From Alkaliphilus peptidifermentans DSM 18978 (GTDB lineage: Bacteria; Bacillota; Clostridia; Peptostreptococcales; Natronincolaceae), in assembly GCF_900101495.1 (NCBI RefSeq), contig NZ_FMUS01000020.1:28242-92241 (forward strand): a stretch of 64,000 nucleotides of DNA, written 5' to 3'. Position 1 is the first letter of the stretch. Each line of letters opens with the position of its first letter. The notes beneath the pieces are model-generated. The model worked only from the letters and a program-made list of their open reading frames with translations. It did not search any database and was not told the DNA's origin. The position numbers and the translations under genes are program-made. Shown here piece by piece: positions 56,551 to 64,000 of this stretch.

Positions 56551-56565
56551 AGGAAAACGTTTCCT
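56551..56565. promoter_or_regulatory. Candidate cre/LacI-family-type operator before GDPD gene
   Basis: AGGAAAACGTTTCCT, an inverted repeat around ACG, 29 bases before the GDPD start. It resembles LacI/CcpA-type sites but lacks the TG and CA ends of the cre consensus. Confidence 0.35.
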
Positions 56566-56593
56566 AATTCAATAGTGAAGGGATGGATAATTA

Positions 56594-57298
56594 ATGCTTG
56601 TTATAGGCCACAGAGGAGCATCGGCCCATGGGCCAGAAAATACTATAGCTGCTTTTAAAATGGCATTGGAGAAGGGCTGTAGTGGTATAGAGTTAGATGT
56701 TCAACTTAGTAAGGATGAAGAGGTAATAGTATTTCATGACTATGTTGTTGATAGGACAACAAATGGTAGTGGTTATGTTAAAGACATGACATTAAAGGAG
56801 CTAAAGTCATTAGATACAGGTACTTGGTTTGATGAAAGCTTTGTGGGTGAAAGGATTCCTACACTAGAAGAAGTGCTTCAAGCCATACCAAAGGGAGTTT
56901 TAATAAACATTGAAATTAAGAATCTCCTAATACATCAAGGGAAGATAGAAAAAAAAGTTCTAGATTTAGTAATTAAGTATGACCGAATGAAGGATGTTAT
57001 AATTTCTTCCTTCGATCACTATGTACTAAAAAACATAAGAGACTTAAATAAGGAAATCAAAATAGGTCTCTTAATCTATGCAAATATAATAGAGCCTTGG
57101 AGCTATATAAGAATACACAATTTAGATGTCTACAGTATTCATCCAACAGAAGAGTACTTAAGCAAAGGGTTTGTTAAGGATGCCCATGCTCATGGATATA
57201 AGGTTTTTAGTTATACAATAAACTGTCCAGACAGAGCAAAGGAAGCATATGAAATGGGGGTTGATGCAATATTCTCCAATTATCCAGAAATCATTTAA
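56594..57298 (+). CDS. Glycerophosphodiester phosphodiesterase (second paralogue)
   Basis: This 234-residue TIM-barrel enzyme releases glycerol 3-phosphate from glycerophosphodiesters. Catalytic blocks are GHRGASAHGPENT, ELDVQLS and VFHDYVVDRTTNG. Its size and motifs closely match the paralogue at 36143, but DYVVD replaces DEKVD. It has no signal peptide. It lies upstream of a BCCT transporter gene, so glycerophosphocholine hydrolysis feeding betaine/choline handling is an attractive but unproven link. Confidence 0.92.
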   Translation: MLVIGHRGASAHGPENTIAAFKMALEKGCSGIELDVQLSKDEEVIVFHDYVVDRTTNGSGYVKDMTLKELKSLDTGTWFDESFVGERIPTLEEVLQAIPKGVLINIEIKNLLIHQGKIEKKVLDLVIKYDRMKDVIISSFDHYVLKNIRDLNKEIKIGLLIYANIIEPWSYIRIHNLDVYSIHPTEEYLSKGFVKDAHAHGYKVFSYTINCPDRAKEAYEMGVDAIFSNYPEII

Positions 57299-57423
57299 TT
57301 TAAATTCAGTTTGTGGTCTTTGGAATTATCTAATGACCCCACTAAATAAAAATTAACAGTGAAGGGAGGAAGTTATAAAGGTACTGGTAAATGCAAGTAA
57401 AAAATAGATAGGAGGGAATACAT

Positions 57424-59025
57424 TTGAGTAAAATTTTTAAAGGGCCAAAGGTGGATAAAATTGTTTTTATTCCATCTGTAGCGATTACACTTCTTTTAGC
57501 AATTTATTTTGTTGTTAACCCCACTGAAAGCCTTGCAAAACTAAACAGAGTATTTGCTTATATGACAGATGAATTAGGGTGGACATATATATGGTTTACT
57601 CTAGCTGCCTTCATAAGTGCAATATATTTAATACTTGGTAAGTATGGGAATGTAAAGCTTGGGGGAGTAGAGGATAAGCCTGATTTTTCCACCTTTTCCT
57701 GGATAGGCATGATATTCACTGCAAGCACTGGATCATCCTTGTTATATTGGGGAACCATCGAATGGGTTTATTATTGGAAATCACCACCCTTTGGTGCAGC
57801 TGTAGGCTCTTGGCAAGCAGCTGAATGGGCACCAGCCTATGGTATGTTCCACTGGGGATTTACAGCTTGGGCCATGTATGCAGTAGTTTCAGTTGCAATT
57901 GCCTATGTATATCATGTTAAAAAGCAACCAATTCTAAGATTATCAGAGGCAACAAGAGGAGTATTAGGAGATAAAGTCGATGGACCTATTGGAAAAGCAA
58001 TAGATATATTTTTCGTGTTTGGCCTGATAGGAGGGGTAACAACCTCTATGGGTTTAGGAACCCCTATGCTAACAGCTGGAATAAGTAAGCTGACAGGCAT
58101 TGCCCATACGCAAACATTGGAGATTGCAGTAATTACCTTCTGGACATTATCAATAGGCTTGACATTATTATTTGGGTTAGAAAAAGGAATAAAAAGAATG
58201 TCTGATCTTAACGTATATTTAGCATTTGGAGTATTAGGATTCCTACTATTCTTTGGTGGACATTTCTTATTCATACTTAATCACACCACATCTGCTGTTG
58301 GTTTAATTATGCAAGACTTTGTAAGAATGAGTTTTTGGACCGATGCAGTTGGACAATCAAAGCATCCACAATGGTGGTCGGTATTCTACTGGGCTTGGTG
58401 GGTAGTTTATGCACCAGCAATGGGATTATATATTGCAAAAATTTCAAAGGGAAGAACAATACGGCAGGTGGTTTTAGGCTCTGTTTTATGGGGAACCCTA
58501 GGTTCTTGGATTTTCTTTGCTATTTTAGGTAATTTCTCAATGGGGCTACAATTAAGCTCAATGAATCCAGCTGGATTCTCTGGGCCAGCCTTGGATGTTA
58601 TTGGAATTTTTGATAATATTGGTGTTGAATGGGCAATTGTTGAGACAATTGCAGCGGCTCCCCTAGGGACCATTTTATTGGCTGCATTTACACTTCTAGC
58701 ATTTATCTCTATGGTAACAGGTCAAACAACCATTGCTTTTACATTAGCGTCTGTAACCACTAAAGAGCTAAAGCAAAGTGAAGAGCCAGCTAGATGGAAT
58801 TCCTTCTTTTGGGCATTAGTTTTAGGAACAATCTCTATTTCATTATTGCTACTAAATGCATTGAAACCATTACAGACCACTTCTATAGTTGCAGCCTTCC
58901 CATTAATGTTTGTTTTAATTTTGGTGGCAGTATCCTTCTTCATTTTAATGAAAAGGGATGGTTACAGTGATAATTCGAATGGATTATTAAAACCAAAGGA
59001 AAAATCAGAAAAAGTGAAGGCATAA
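57424..59025 (+). CDS. BCCT family transporter (CaiT-like branch)
   Basis: This 533-residue integral membrane transporter has about 12 segments and moves betaine, carnitine, choline or similar quaternary amines. The BCCT signature FYWAWWVVYAPAMGLYIAKIS is present. The TM2 segment reads YWGTIEWVYYWKSPPFG, which resembles the Na+-independent CaiT antiporter type, where Na+-coupled BetP-like proteins have GVAEPLNH. TTG 57424 follows GATAGGAGGG. No osmosensing C-terminal extension is evident. A second BCCT gene of the other type follows. Confidence 0.92.
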   Translation: MSKIFKGPKVDKIVFIPSVAITLLLAIYFVVNPTESLAKLNRVFAYMTDELGWTYIWFTLAAFISAIYLILGKYGNVKLGGVEDKPDFSTFSWIGMIFTASTGSSLLYWGTIEWVYYWKSPPFGAAVGSWQAAEWAPAYGMFHWGFTAWAMYAVVSVAIAYVYHVKKQPILRLSEATRGVLGDKVDGPIGKAIDIFFVFGLIGGVTTSMGLGTPMLTAGISKLTGIAHTQTLEIAVITFWTLSIGLTLLFGLEKGIKRMSDLNVYLAFGVLGFLLFFGGHFLFILNHTTSAVGLIMQDFVRMSFWTDAVGQSKHPQWWSVFYWAWWVVYAPAMGLYIAKISKGRTIRQVVLGSVLWGTLGSWIFFAILGNFSMGLQLSSMNPAGFSGPALDVIGIFDNIGVEWAIVETIAAAPLGTILLAAFTLLAFISMVTGQTTIAFTLASVTTKELKQSEEPARWNSFFWALVLGTISISLLLLNALKPLQTTSIVAAFPLMFVLILVAVSFFILMKRDGYSDNSNGLLKPKEKSEKVKA

Positions 59026-59030
59026 TAATT

Positions 59031-59051
59031 ACGCAGACAATTTGTCTGCGT
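59031..59051 (+). repeat. Terminator-like stem-loop before element E (single copy)
   Basis: ACGCAGACAA/TTGTCTGCGT, a 10-bp perfect stem with a single-base loop, five bases after the BCCT stop. It corresponds to the left duplicated stem-loop of the other copies, but no second copy follows the element. Confidence 0.75.
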
Positions 59052-59280
59052 CAGACTGATGAAAAACGCCCATCTTATTCGTTGCTGCAAAAACCCAGCA
59101 CCCTTACGTATTACGCATACGCTGCAGTAAGCAGATGGCTGGAATCTTTGATTTCATGGCAGTACGCTTATTTCATGGATTGTCGCTTTATGACATATAG
59201 TACACTAAAATAAAGAGACAAGTAATGAGGATCATTATAATATGCGCCTCGAATCTGTGACTTTTTCATCAGTCTGCATA
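59052..59280 (+). mobile_element. Interspersed element, copy E (forward, long form, right end lost)
   Basis: The element starts CAGACTGATGAAAAA (59052-59066), perfectly paired with TTTTTCATCAGTCTG (59262-59276); its backbone belongs to the same subfamily as copy B. The tail hairpin and second target copy are missing. A 116-base module (59128-59243) replaces the 15 bases found in short copies and is about 96 percent identical to the module in copy D. Confidence 0.75.
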
Positions 59281-59331
59281 TTTTCTAAAACTTCTATTAG
59301 TAAAGTAGATTTTGACTAGAGGTGTAACAAA

Positions 59332-60855
59332 ATGAAAAAACAACAAAATACAGTTTTCCTTTGCTCCCTGCTAGTTGTTGTGATTATGGGAGCGTGGGGC
59401 ATATTAAATCCTTTGAGCTTAGGTGATAAATCAGCAACAGCCTTTAATTTTTTAGTTAGATATTTTGGATGGTTATACTTAGGTGCTGTTTCTTCATTCT
59501 TATTATTTTGTATATTTATACTTTTTAGTAGGTATGGGAAATTGAGGCTAGGCCCAGATGATTCAACTCCAGAGTACTCAAACCTATCATGGTTTGCTAT
59601 GTTATTTAGTGCAGGTATGGCTATAGGTCTCATATTTTGGGGTGTGGCAGAGCCTTTAAATCATTTTATACACCCTCCAGATAACAACATAATATCAGCC
59701 AGCAATGGCGCTATGGGTATGGCCTTTCGTTACTCGTATTTTCATTGGGGGTTACATGCTTGGGCAAATTATACTTTACTGGCTTTAGCAATTGCATATT
59801 TTCAGCTTAGGAAGGGTAAGCCCGCTTTAATAAGCAGTATTTTTATTCCTTTAATAGGAGAAGAGAGAGCAAATGGAACCATAGGTCATACAATAAACAT
59901 TCTGGCGATATTTGCAACAATAGCTGGTATTGCCACAGACTTAGGCCTAGGGGTATTGCAAATGAATAGTGGACTAAAATACCTCTATAATATTGACGAA
60001 AGCACAAAAACTCATATAATAATAATAGTGATTGTAACTATTTGTTTTATGGCTTCTGCAATTAGAGGTTTAGATAAAGGAATAAAAAAATTGTCTAACA
60101 TAAATATGGTAATTACCTTAGTACTAGTTGTATTGGTAATAGCAGTTGGCCCAACTACAGAGATACTTAAAAACTACTTGATTGGCTTTATTGAATACTT
60201 TAAATACATTATACATGATAGTCTACCTATAAAAGAATTACTTAATGGCAGTCAATGGCTAGGAAATTGGACCATTTTCTATTGGGCATGGTGGATAGCT
60301 TGGACTCCTTTTGTTTCAACATTTATTGCTAGAATATCGAAGGGAAGAACCATCAGAGAATTTATTATGGGGGTATTAATAATTCCATCATTAGGCTCAT
60401 TTTTTTGGTTTGCAATCTTCGGCACTATAGGAATGAAGGTGGGAACTGAAATAGCCACTGAAGCTATACAAACAACTTCAACAGCTTTTTTTGTTGTTAT
60501 AGATACCTACCCTTTAGGAAGGCTATTATCATTAATTGTTATGGTACTTTTAGCAACATATTTTGTTACCTCTGCAGATTCCTCTACATTTGTTCTAGGT
60601 ATGCTTTCATCTAACGGTAACCCAAATCCAAGTAATAGTAAAAAGATAATATGGGGACTTCTTCAATCTTTTTTGGCTATGGCACTATTACTGGCAGGAG
60701 GCCTAGAGGTTTTACAAACAGCCTCCATAGTAGCAGCATTTCCTTTTGTGTTTATAATGATATTTTCAATGTTTTCATTAGGAAAAGCCCTTAAAGACGA
60801 GAAAAGAGAAAAAGATAGTATAATTTTAATGGATCAAAAAAACACAGTAGAATGA
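59332..60855 (+). CDS. BCCT family transporter (BetP/OpuD-like, Na+-coupled branch)
   Basis: This 507-residue membrane transporter has about 12 segments. AGMAIGLIFWGVAEPLNHF in TM2-3 is the Na+-coupled BetP/OpuD pattern, and the BCCT signature reads FYWAWWIAWTPFVSTFIARI, with ISKGRTIREF following. It probably imports glycine betaine or a related methylamine for osmoprotection or metabolism. It differs clearly from the preceding BCCT, so the two genes are not a simple tandem duplication. Confidence 0.92.
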   Translation: MKKQQNTVFLCSLLVVVIMGAWGILNPLSLGDKSATAFNFLVRYFGWLYLGAVSSFLLFCIFILFSRYGKLRLGPDDSTPEYSNLSWFAMLFSAGMAIGLIFWGVAEPLNHFIHPPDNNIISASNGAMGMAFRYSYFHWGLHAWANYTLLALAIAYFQLRKGKPALISSIFIPLIGEERANGTIGHTINILAIFATIAGIATDLGLGVLQMNSGLKYLYNIDESTKTHIIIIVIVTICFMASAIRGLDKGIKKLSNINMVITLVLVVLVIAVGPTTEILKNYLIGFIEYFKYIIHDSLPIKELLNGSQWLGNWTIFYWAWWIAWTPFVSTFIARISKGRTIREFIMGVLIIPSLGSFFWFAIFGTIGMKVGTEIATEAIQTTSTAFFVVIDTYPLGRLLSLIVMVLLATYFVTSADSSTFVLGMLSSNGNPNPSNSKKIIWGLLQSFLAMALLLAGGLEVLQTASIVAAFPFVFIMIFSMFSLGKALKDEKREKDSIILMDQKNTVE

Positions 60856-60896
60856 TGATTTAGTTTTGTCTACAGGTACTTTGCAAAGAAAGAGGG

Positions 60897-61646
60897 ATGG
60901 ATGTGGTAGATATTTATAATTGGGAAATTGTTTTTAGATTAGTACTATCTGCAATAATAGGTGGTCTTATTGGGATGGAAAGAGAGTCGAATAATAGACC
61001 AGCTGGTTTACGAACTCATGTTTTAGTTACTTTAGGTGCCTGTCTTGTGATGCTAATTTCTATGTATGGGTTTATTGGATTTGGTGTCGATGGAAGTGGA
61101 GGAGATCCGGCCCGGTTGGCAGCTCAAGTGGTTAGTGGTATTGGATTTTTAGGTGCCGGAACAATTTTAAGGACTGGAAACAATATTAGAGGCTTAACAA
61201 CAGCAGCAAGCCTATGGGTATGCGGGTGTATAGGTTTAGCCATTGGTAATGGATATTATATAGGCGGGTTAGTTACAGCTGCAATTGTACTATTTACCTT
61301 AATTAGTTTAGGCGTATTAGAAAAAAGAATTTTTAAAAAGAAATATAAGGTGTTAATTGTGGAATGTAGAGAAAGAGCTGGGTTGATGGGTGATATTGGA
61401 CAAATTTTGGGTATTCATAATATCATCATAAAGGATATACGAATATATAGGGACGATTCAGAAGATAACGAGGCAGAGATCGATGAACCTAGTGTCATTG
61501 AGATTCACTTTACTGTTAAAATTCCAAGAGTATTGAATAACTCAAAATTCTTTGAGGAAATCACTAGGGTAAACTCTGTAGAAGGTGTTGCATGGGAGGG
61601 AAATGAAAGAAATATTGAAACCAGTGAATATACAGGTAATTATTAA
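60897..61646 (+). CDS. MgtC/SapB family membrane protein
   Basis: This 249-residue protein has about five N-terminal membrane segments with the family hallmarks GGLIGMERE, RPAGLRTHVLVTLGA and GIGFLGAGTI, and a C-terminal ACT-like cytoplasmic domain (YKVLIVECRERAGLMGDIGQ). MgtC homologues affect Mg2+ starvation growth and membrane energetics; their exact activity is debated. ATG 60897 abuts AGAGGG, so GTG 60903 is a possible alternative start. It is 42 bases downstream of the BCCT gene and may be cotranscribed. Confidence 0.9.
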   Translation: MDVVDIYNWEIVFRLVLSAIIGGLIGMERESNNRPAGLRTHVLVTLGACLVMLISMYGFIGFGVDGSGGDPARLAAQVVSGIGFLGAGTILRTGNNIRGLTTAASLWVCGCIGLAIGNGYYIGGLVTAAIVLFTLISLGVLEKRIFKKKYKVLIVECRERAGLMGDIGQILGIHNIIIKDIRIYRDDSEDNEAEIDEPSVIEIHFTVKIPRVLNNSKFFEEITRVNSVEGVAWEGNERNIETSEYTGNY

Positions 61647-61655
61647 TTGAATTAC

Positions 61656-61675
61656 GAATCCTAGGTATAGGATTC
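61656..61675 (+). repeat. Terminator stem-loop of mgtC-like gene, left copy (element D)
   Basis: GAATCCTA/TAGGATTC stem with a GGTA loop, ten bases after the stop codon. Nineteen bases (AATCCTAGGTATAGGATTC) recur exactly at 61927-61945. No T-tract follows this copy. Confidence 0.9.
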
Positions 61676-61926
61676 AGACTGTTGAAAATCCTCCATCTTC
61701 TTCGTTGCTGCAAAAACTCAGCACCTTTACGTATTATGTATACGCTGTAGTAAGCAGATGGCTGAAATCTTTGATTTCATGGCAGTGCGCTTATTTCATG
61801 GATTGTCGCTTTATGACATATAGAACACTAAAATAAAGCGACAAGTAATGAGGATCATTATAATTTGCGCCTTGAATTTGAAGAATTTTGAACAGTCTGA
61901 ATATTGTTGACTTTTTCAACAACCTC
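61676..61926 (+). mobile_element. Interspersed element, copy D (forward, 251-bp long form)
   Basis: The ends match copies A and C (AGACTGTTGAAAATCC ... CAACAACCTC), including the tail hairpin. A 116-base module (61751-61866) takes the place of 15 bases of the short form. The module has its own hairpins: TGAAATC/GATTTCA, and a perfect 12-bp pair TTGTCGCTTTAT/ATAAAGCGACAA. It contains no ORF. Confidence 0.82.
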
Positions 61927-61951
61927 AATCCTAGGTATAGGATTCTTTTTT
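61927..61951 (+). terminator. mgtC-like gene terminator, right copy of duplicated target (element D)
   Basis: Exact 19-base duplicate of the 61657-61675 stem-loop, here followed by six T. Confidence 0.88.
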
Positions 61952-62138
61952 AAAAAAAATAAAACGTGTAAGTGTAGGGTTTTCTAACCCTTGACAATAA
62001 ATGAACAATCTACAAAAAGTTTTTTTTTGAATTTTATGATATAATATTAAGAAATCAGTAATAGTCTGATTATTTTTTTTTGTTAAACTAAGCTTTATAC
62101 GCTAATTAAATAGCTTAGAATATTTAGGAGGTAGTAGG

Positions 62139-63329
62139 ATGAGAAAAAGAAGAGGAAAAATCGCTTTTATTTTAATCTGTATATTGCTCATAAGTATTCA
62201 AATAACTCAAAGCTTTGGGGAAGGGAATAATTTAAGCTATGAAGAAATAGAGGAGATTATTGAAGAGGTAGCAAAGGAAAAAAACATTCCATCTGTTATT
62301 CTTAAGGCCATCGCTTGGAAAGAAAGCAGATATCAACAATTTGACAGTAATGGACAACCCTTTGTATCAGCTGGTAACACAGGGATAATGCAGATTAATA
62401 GAGTACATAAGCATTTAGATCAGGACAAGCTAAGAAATGATATAAGATATAATATTGAAGCAGGAGCAGATGTTCTATTGGGTAGATGGTATTCTACAGG
62501 AAGAATATATCCTACAATAGGTGACATGGACCCCAACATATTGGAAAATTGGTATTTTGCCCTATGGGGATATAATGGTTGGGTGGCTAGAAATAATCCC
62601 AATGTGTCAGGAGATAAGGCCTATCAGGAGCAGATATTTCAGCTAATAAGAGATAAATACGATCAGTCAATTACTTCTATTGATGCCAGCTTATTACCTA
62701 GTAGCGGGCTGCCAAAGGGTAGTCTTAAGATCCCTACTCCAGAAATTCATCACTTTGGGGATTTAAATGATGAACCCGATGTTATTTTTAAGGACATAAT
62801 AGATCATCCTAAAAGAGAATACATAGAAGCATTATACGAAATGGGAATTGTAAGTGGTGTAGGACATAATATGTTTCAACCTGATTCGTTTATAACAATG
62901 GAACAGGTGGCAAAGATTTTGATAGATGGTTTAGGATTAGAATTAGTGGAGGAGACAGCTATAGTGGAAGACTGGGATAATATGTCGGAATGGGCTAAAG
63001 ACTATATAACTACAGCCTATCAGCACGACATTATTTTAGCTGATCAAGACAATAATGTTAATCCTAAGGTGACTATTACTAGAGAAGAAGCAATTATAAT
63101 GTTATTTAATGGTTTAGGTATAAAAATAAATGAGGAGGAGCCCTTAATTATACCAATTAAGTTTAAGGATAGCACTCAAATACGCACTGAAGCTTTAAGA
63201 CCTATAGCGTTTTTTATTGCCACAGAAGTATTGATGGATGAAGAAAATAAAGAGTTTCGCCCAAAGGATTATATAACAAGAGGAGAGTTAAGTGAATTAG
63301 TATATAAGGTAATACAAAGTAGAAAATAA
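62139..63329 (+). CDS. Lytic transglycosylase (SLT) with three SLH domains
   Basis: This 396-residue exported cell-wall enzyme begins with a signal peptide (IAFILICILLISIQITQSFG). The SLT domain follows at about 30-185 with the catalytic glutamate in AIAWKESRY, and GNTGIMQINRVHKH plus ALWGYNGW of the lysozyme-like fold. Three S-layer-homology modules follow (FKDIIDHPKREYIEALYEMG; AKDYITTAYQHDII; FKDSTQIRTEAL), which anchor it to secondary wall polymer. AGGAGGTAGTAGG precedes the start. It probably remodels peptidoglycan during growth or sporulation. Confidence 0.92.
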   Translation: MRKRRGKIAFILICILLISIQITQSFGEGNNLSYEEIEEIIEEVAKEKNIPSVILKAIAWKESRYQQFDSNGQPFVSAGNTGIMQINRVHKHLDQDKLRNDIRYNIEAGADVLLGRWYSTGRIYPTIGDMDPNILENWYFALWGYNGWVARNNPNVSGDKAYQEQIFQLIRDKYDQSITSIDASLLPSSGLPKGSLKIPTPEIHHFGDLNDEPDVIFKDIIDHPKREYIEALYEMGIVSGVGHNMFQPDSFITMEQVAKILIDGLGLELVEETAIVEDWDNMSEWAKDYITTAYQHDIILADQDNNVNPKVTITREEAIIMLFNGLGIKINEEEPLIIPIKFKDSTQIRTEALRPIAFFIATEVLMDEENKEFRPKDYITRGELSELVYKVIQSRK

Positions 63330-63462
63330 AATTAATCTACTCATTATCGCATAGTAGACAGTGTAAGCTAAAAATTAAAAATTACTCCAAGAGGAAACCT
63401 ATGTTTTTGATGGTAGCGCATGGACAAAGATATAAGATTATGAGATTATGTAACAGTGAAAA

Positions 63463-63505
63463 TCCTCTCCTGCAAAAAAAAATGCATAATTCTTGCTGGA
63501 GAGGA
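63463..63505. terminator. Hairpin TCCTCTCC(T)GCAA / TTGC(T)GGAGAGGA
   Basis: Thirteen-position stem with one T-T mismatch around a 17-base loop. A four-T run follows only on the minus strand. It may terminate minus-strand transcription or be a structural element. Confidence 0.5.
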
Positions 63506-63700
63506 GTTGCTATGTATTTTCTATCTATTAATATGAGACTAGATAAAGATATGTGAACTAATTTGAATGAATATCATATAGAATACACAATTGAATAAAC
63601 CATAAAAAAATTTTTCAGTCTTATGAAAACCTATCTGTTGACAATAATACTTAAATTCGGTAGTATTAATATCTTGAGTTTTACACCTTGGAGGGAAAAT

Positions 63701-63741
63701 AAAAGCCTATAACCTTTGTATTTCAAAGATTACGGGCTTTT
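63701..63741 (-). terminator. Terminator after the minus-strand transposase-like gene
   Basis: Imperfect 18-bp stem (three mismatches or wobbles) with a TATTT-type loop; on the minus strand it ends in TTTTATTTT. Confidence 0.7.
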
Positions 63742-63772
63742 TAACTTACTCACTAGTCTGTTGTTCTACAGA

Positions 63773-64000
63773 TTATTTTTTGGTTTGAGATATGATGTTT
63801 TTAATTTCTCCTAAGGTCATAAATCTCTTCGAGAAATCTATGTTAGTTGCTTTTCCTAAATTTTCAACAACTTCATCGTAATAGTCAAACATGTAATAAT
63901 TCTTGTCTACGTAAGTCCCAGAAATACTATTCATGGCATTTACCAATGTTTTAGTAGAATATCTGTTGTCGGTTTCCCTCTGTAGCAGTCTTAGTAGAAG
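63773..64000 (-). CDS. C-terminal part of a probable IS1634/IS4-type transposase (start beyond window)
   Basis: The minus-strand frame is open from the right window edge to a TAA at 63773-63775 and gives 75 residues. The visible tail (LLQRETDNRYSTKTL, YYMFDYYDEVVENLG, IDFSKRFMTLGEIKNII) resembles the end of IS1634-family transposases as I remember them: a basic segment, a FDYYDE-like strand and a lysine-rich terminus. The DDE residues would lie outside the window. The family call rests on pattern memory; a non-transposase protein is possible. IS1634-type elements are known for unusually long target duplications, which is of interest given the repeat family here. Confidence 0.5.
   Translation of the reverse strand, partial: LLLRLLQRETDNRYSTKTLVNAMNSISGTYVDKNYYMFDYYDEVVENLGKATNIDFSKRFMTLGEIKNIISQTKK

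Larger units (their letters stand above)
63330..63772. other. 443-base intergenic region with two hairpins
   Basis: No ORF is visible. The region carries a GC-rich hairpin at 63463-63505 and a second at 63701-63741 (both listed). The sequence between is AT-rich; the left end of an insertion element could lie here but I could not define terminal repeats. Confidence 0.5.

Noticed and set aside
56551..56565. AGGAAAACGTTTCCT as a definite cre site
   Set aside because: It lacks the TG...CA ends of the cre consensus and matches only the core; listed with low confidence.
61991..61996. TTGACA as -35 of the transglycosylase gene promoter
   Set aside because: The nearest good TATAAT (62040-62045) is about 43 bases away, far outside the usual spacing.

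Overview
The window is low-GC, gram-positive-type DNA with strong AGGAGG ribosome sites, two T-box leaders, LiaFSR, a DPBB protein, SLH-domain surface proteins, a type-2 IleRS and a ferredoxin-linked AOR-family enzyme. This fits an anaerobic, probably motile member of the Clostridia. An Alkaliphilus-like organism is my best guess, made from gene style only.

Layout. Bases 1-3558 hold the end of a peptide/nickel-type ABC importer operon closed by a divergent AOR-family protein. Bases 4005-15375 are one branched-chain amino acid operon under a T-box leader: ilvN-ilvC-leuA-cimA-leuC-leuD-leuB-ilvD-ilvB. With cimA present, isoleucine can be made from pyruvate through citramalate. Bases 15477-20516 carry a GGDEF/HD-GYP c-di-GMP enzyme and, on the opposite strand, liaF-liaS-liaR. 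Bases 20715-24140 carry a flavo-diiron protein, a glutamate/aspartate symporter and an Asp/Glu racemase. A c-di-GMP-I riboswitch (24390) precedes a chemotaxis receptor. A second T-box precedes ileS (27104-30202). Bases 30468-41480 hold unrelated small units: FG-GAP-like protein plus DUF3160 lipoprotein, nitroreductase, pterin dehydratase, GDPD plus MFS transporter, the AmmeMemoRadiSam pair, and two poorly understood proteins.

Bases 41678-56402 form an alpha-glucoside region: two paralogous LacI regulators, an ABC sugar importer without its ATPase, beta-phosphoglucomutase, a GH65 disaccharide phosphorylase, and a binding protein-histidine kinase-AraC regulator trio. The same perfect palindrome (TGTAATCGATTACA core) lies at the second LacI gene's own promoter and in front of the importer. 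This suggests an autoregulated LacI circuit, with the kinase trio as a second input. Bases 56594-63329 hold a GDPD, two BCCT transporters, an MgtC-like protein and an SLH-anchored lytic transglycosylase. The right edge has the C-terminus of a probable transposase.

The most unusual signal is a family of five small interspersed elements: three of exactly 150 bp, one of 251 bp and one truncated long form. Each sits directly after a gene, at that gene's terminator hairpin. In four copies the whole terminator stem-loop (19-23 bases) is present on both sides of the element. In three of these the T-tract survives only after the distal hairpin. This looks like a mobile, palindromic, MITE-like element that uses a terminator stem-loop as its target and duplicates it, so that termination is moved downstream and not lost.
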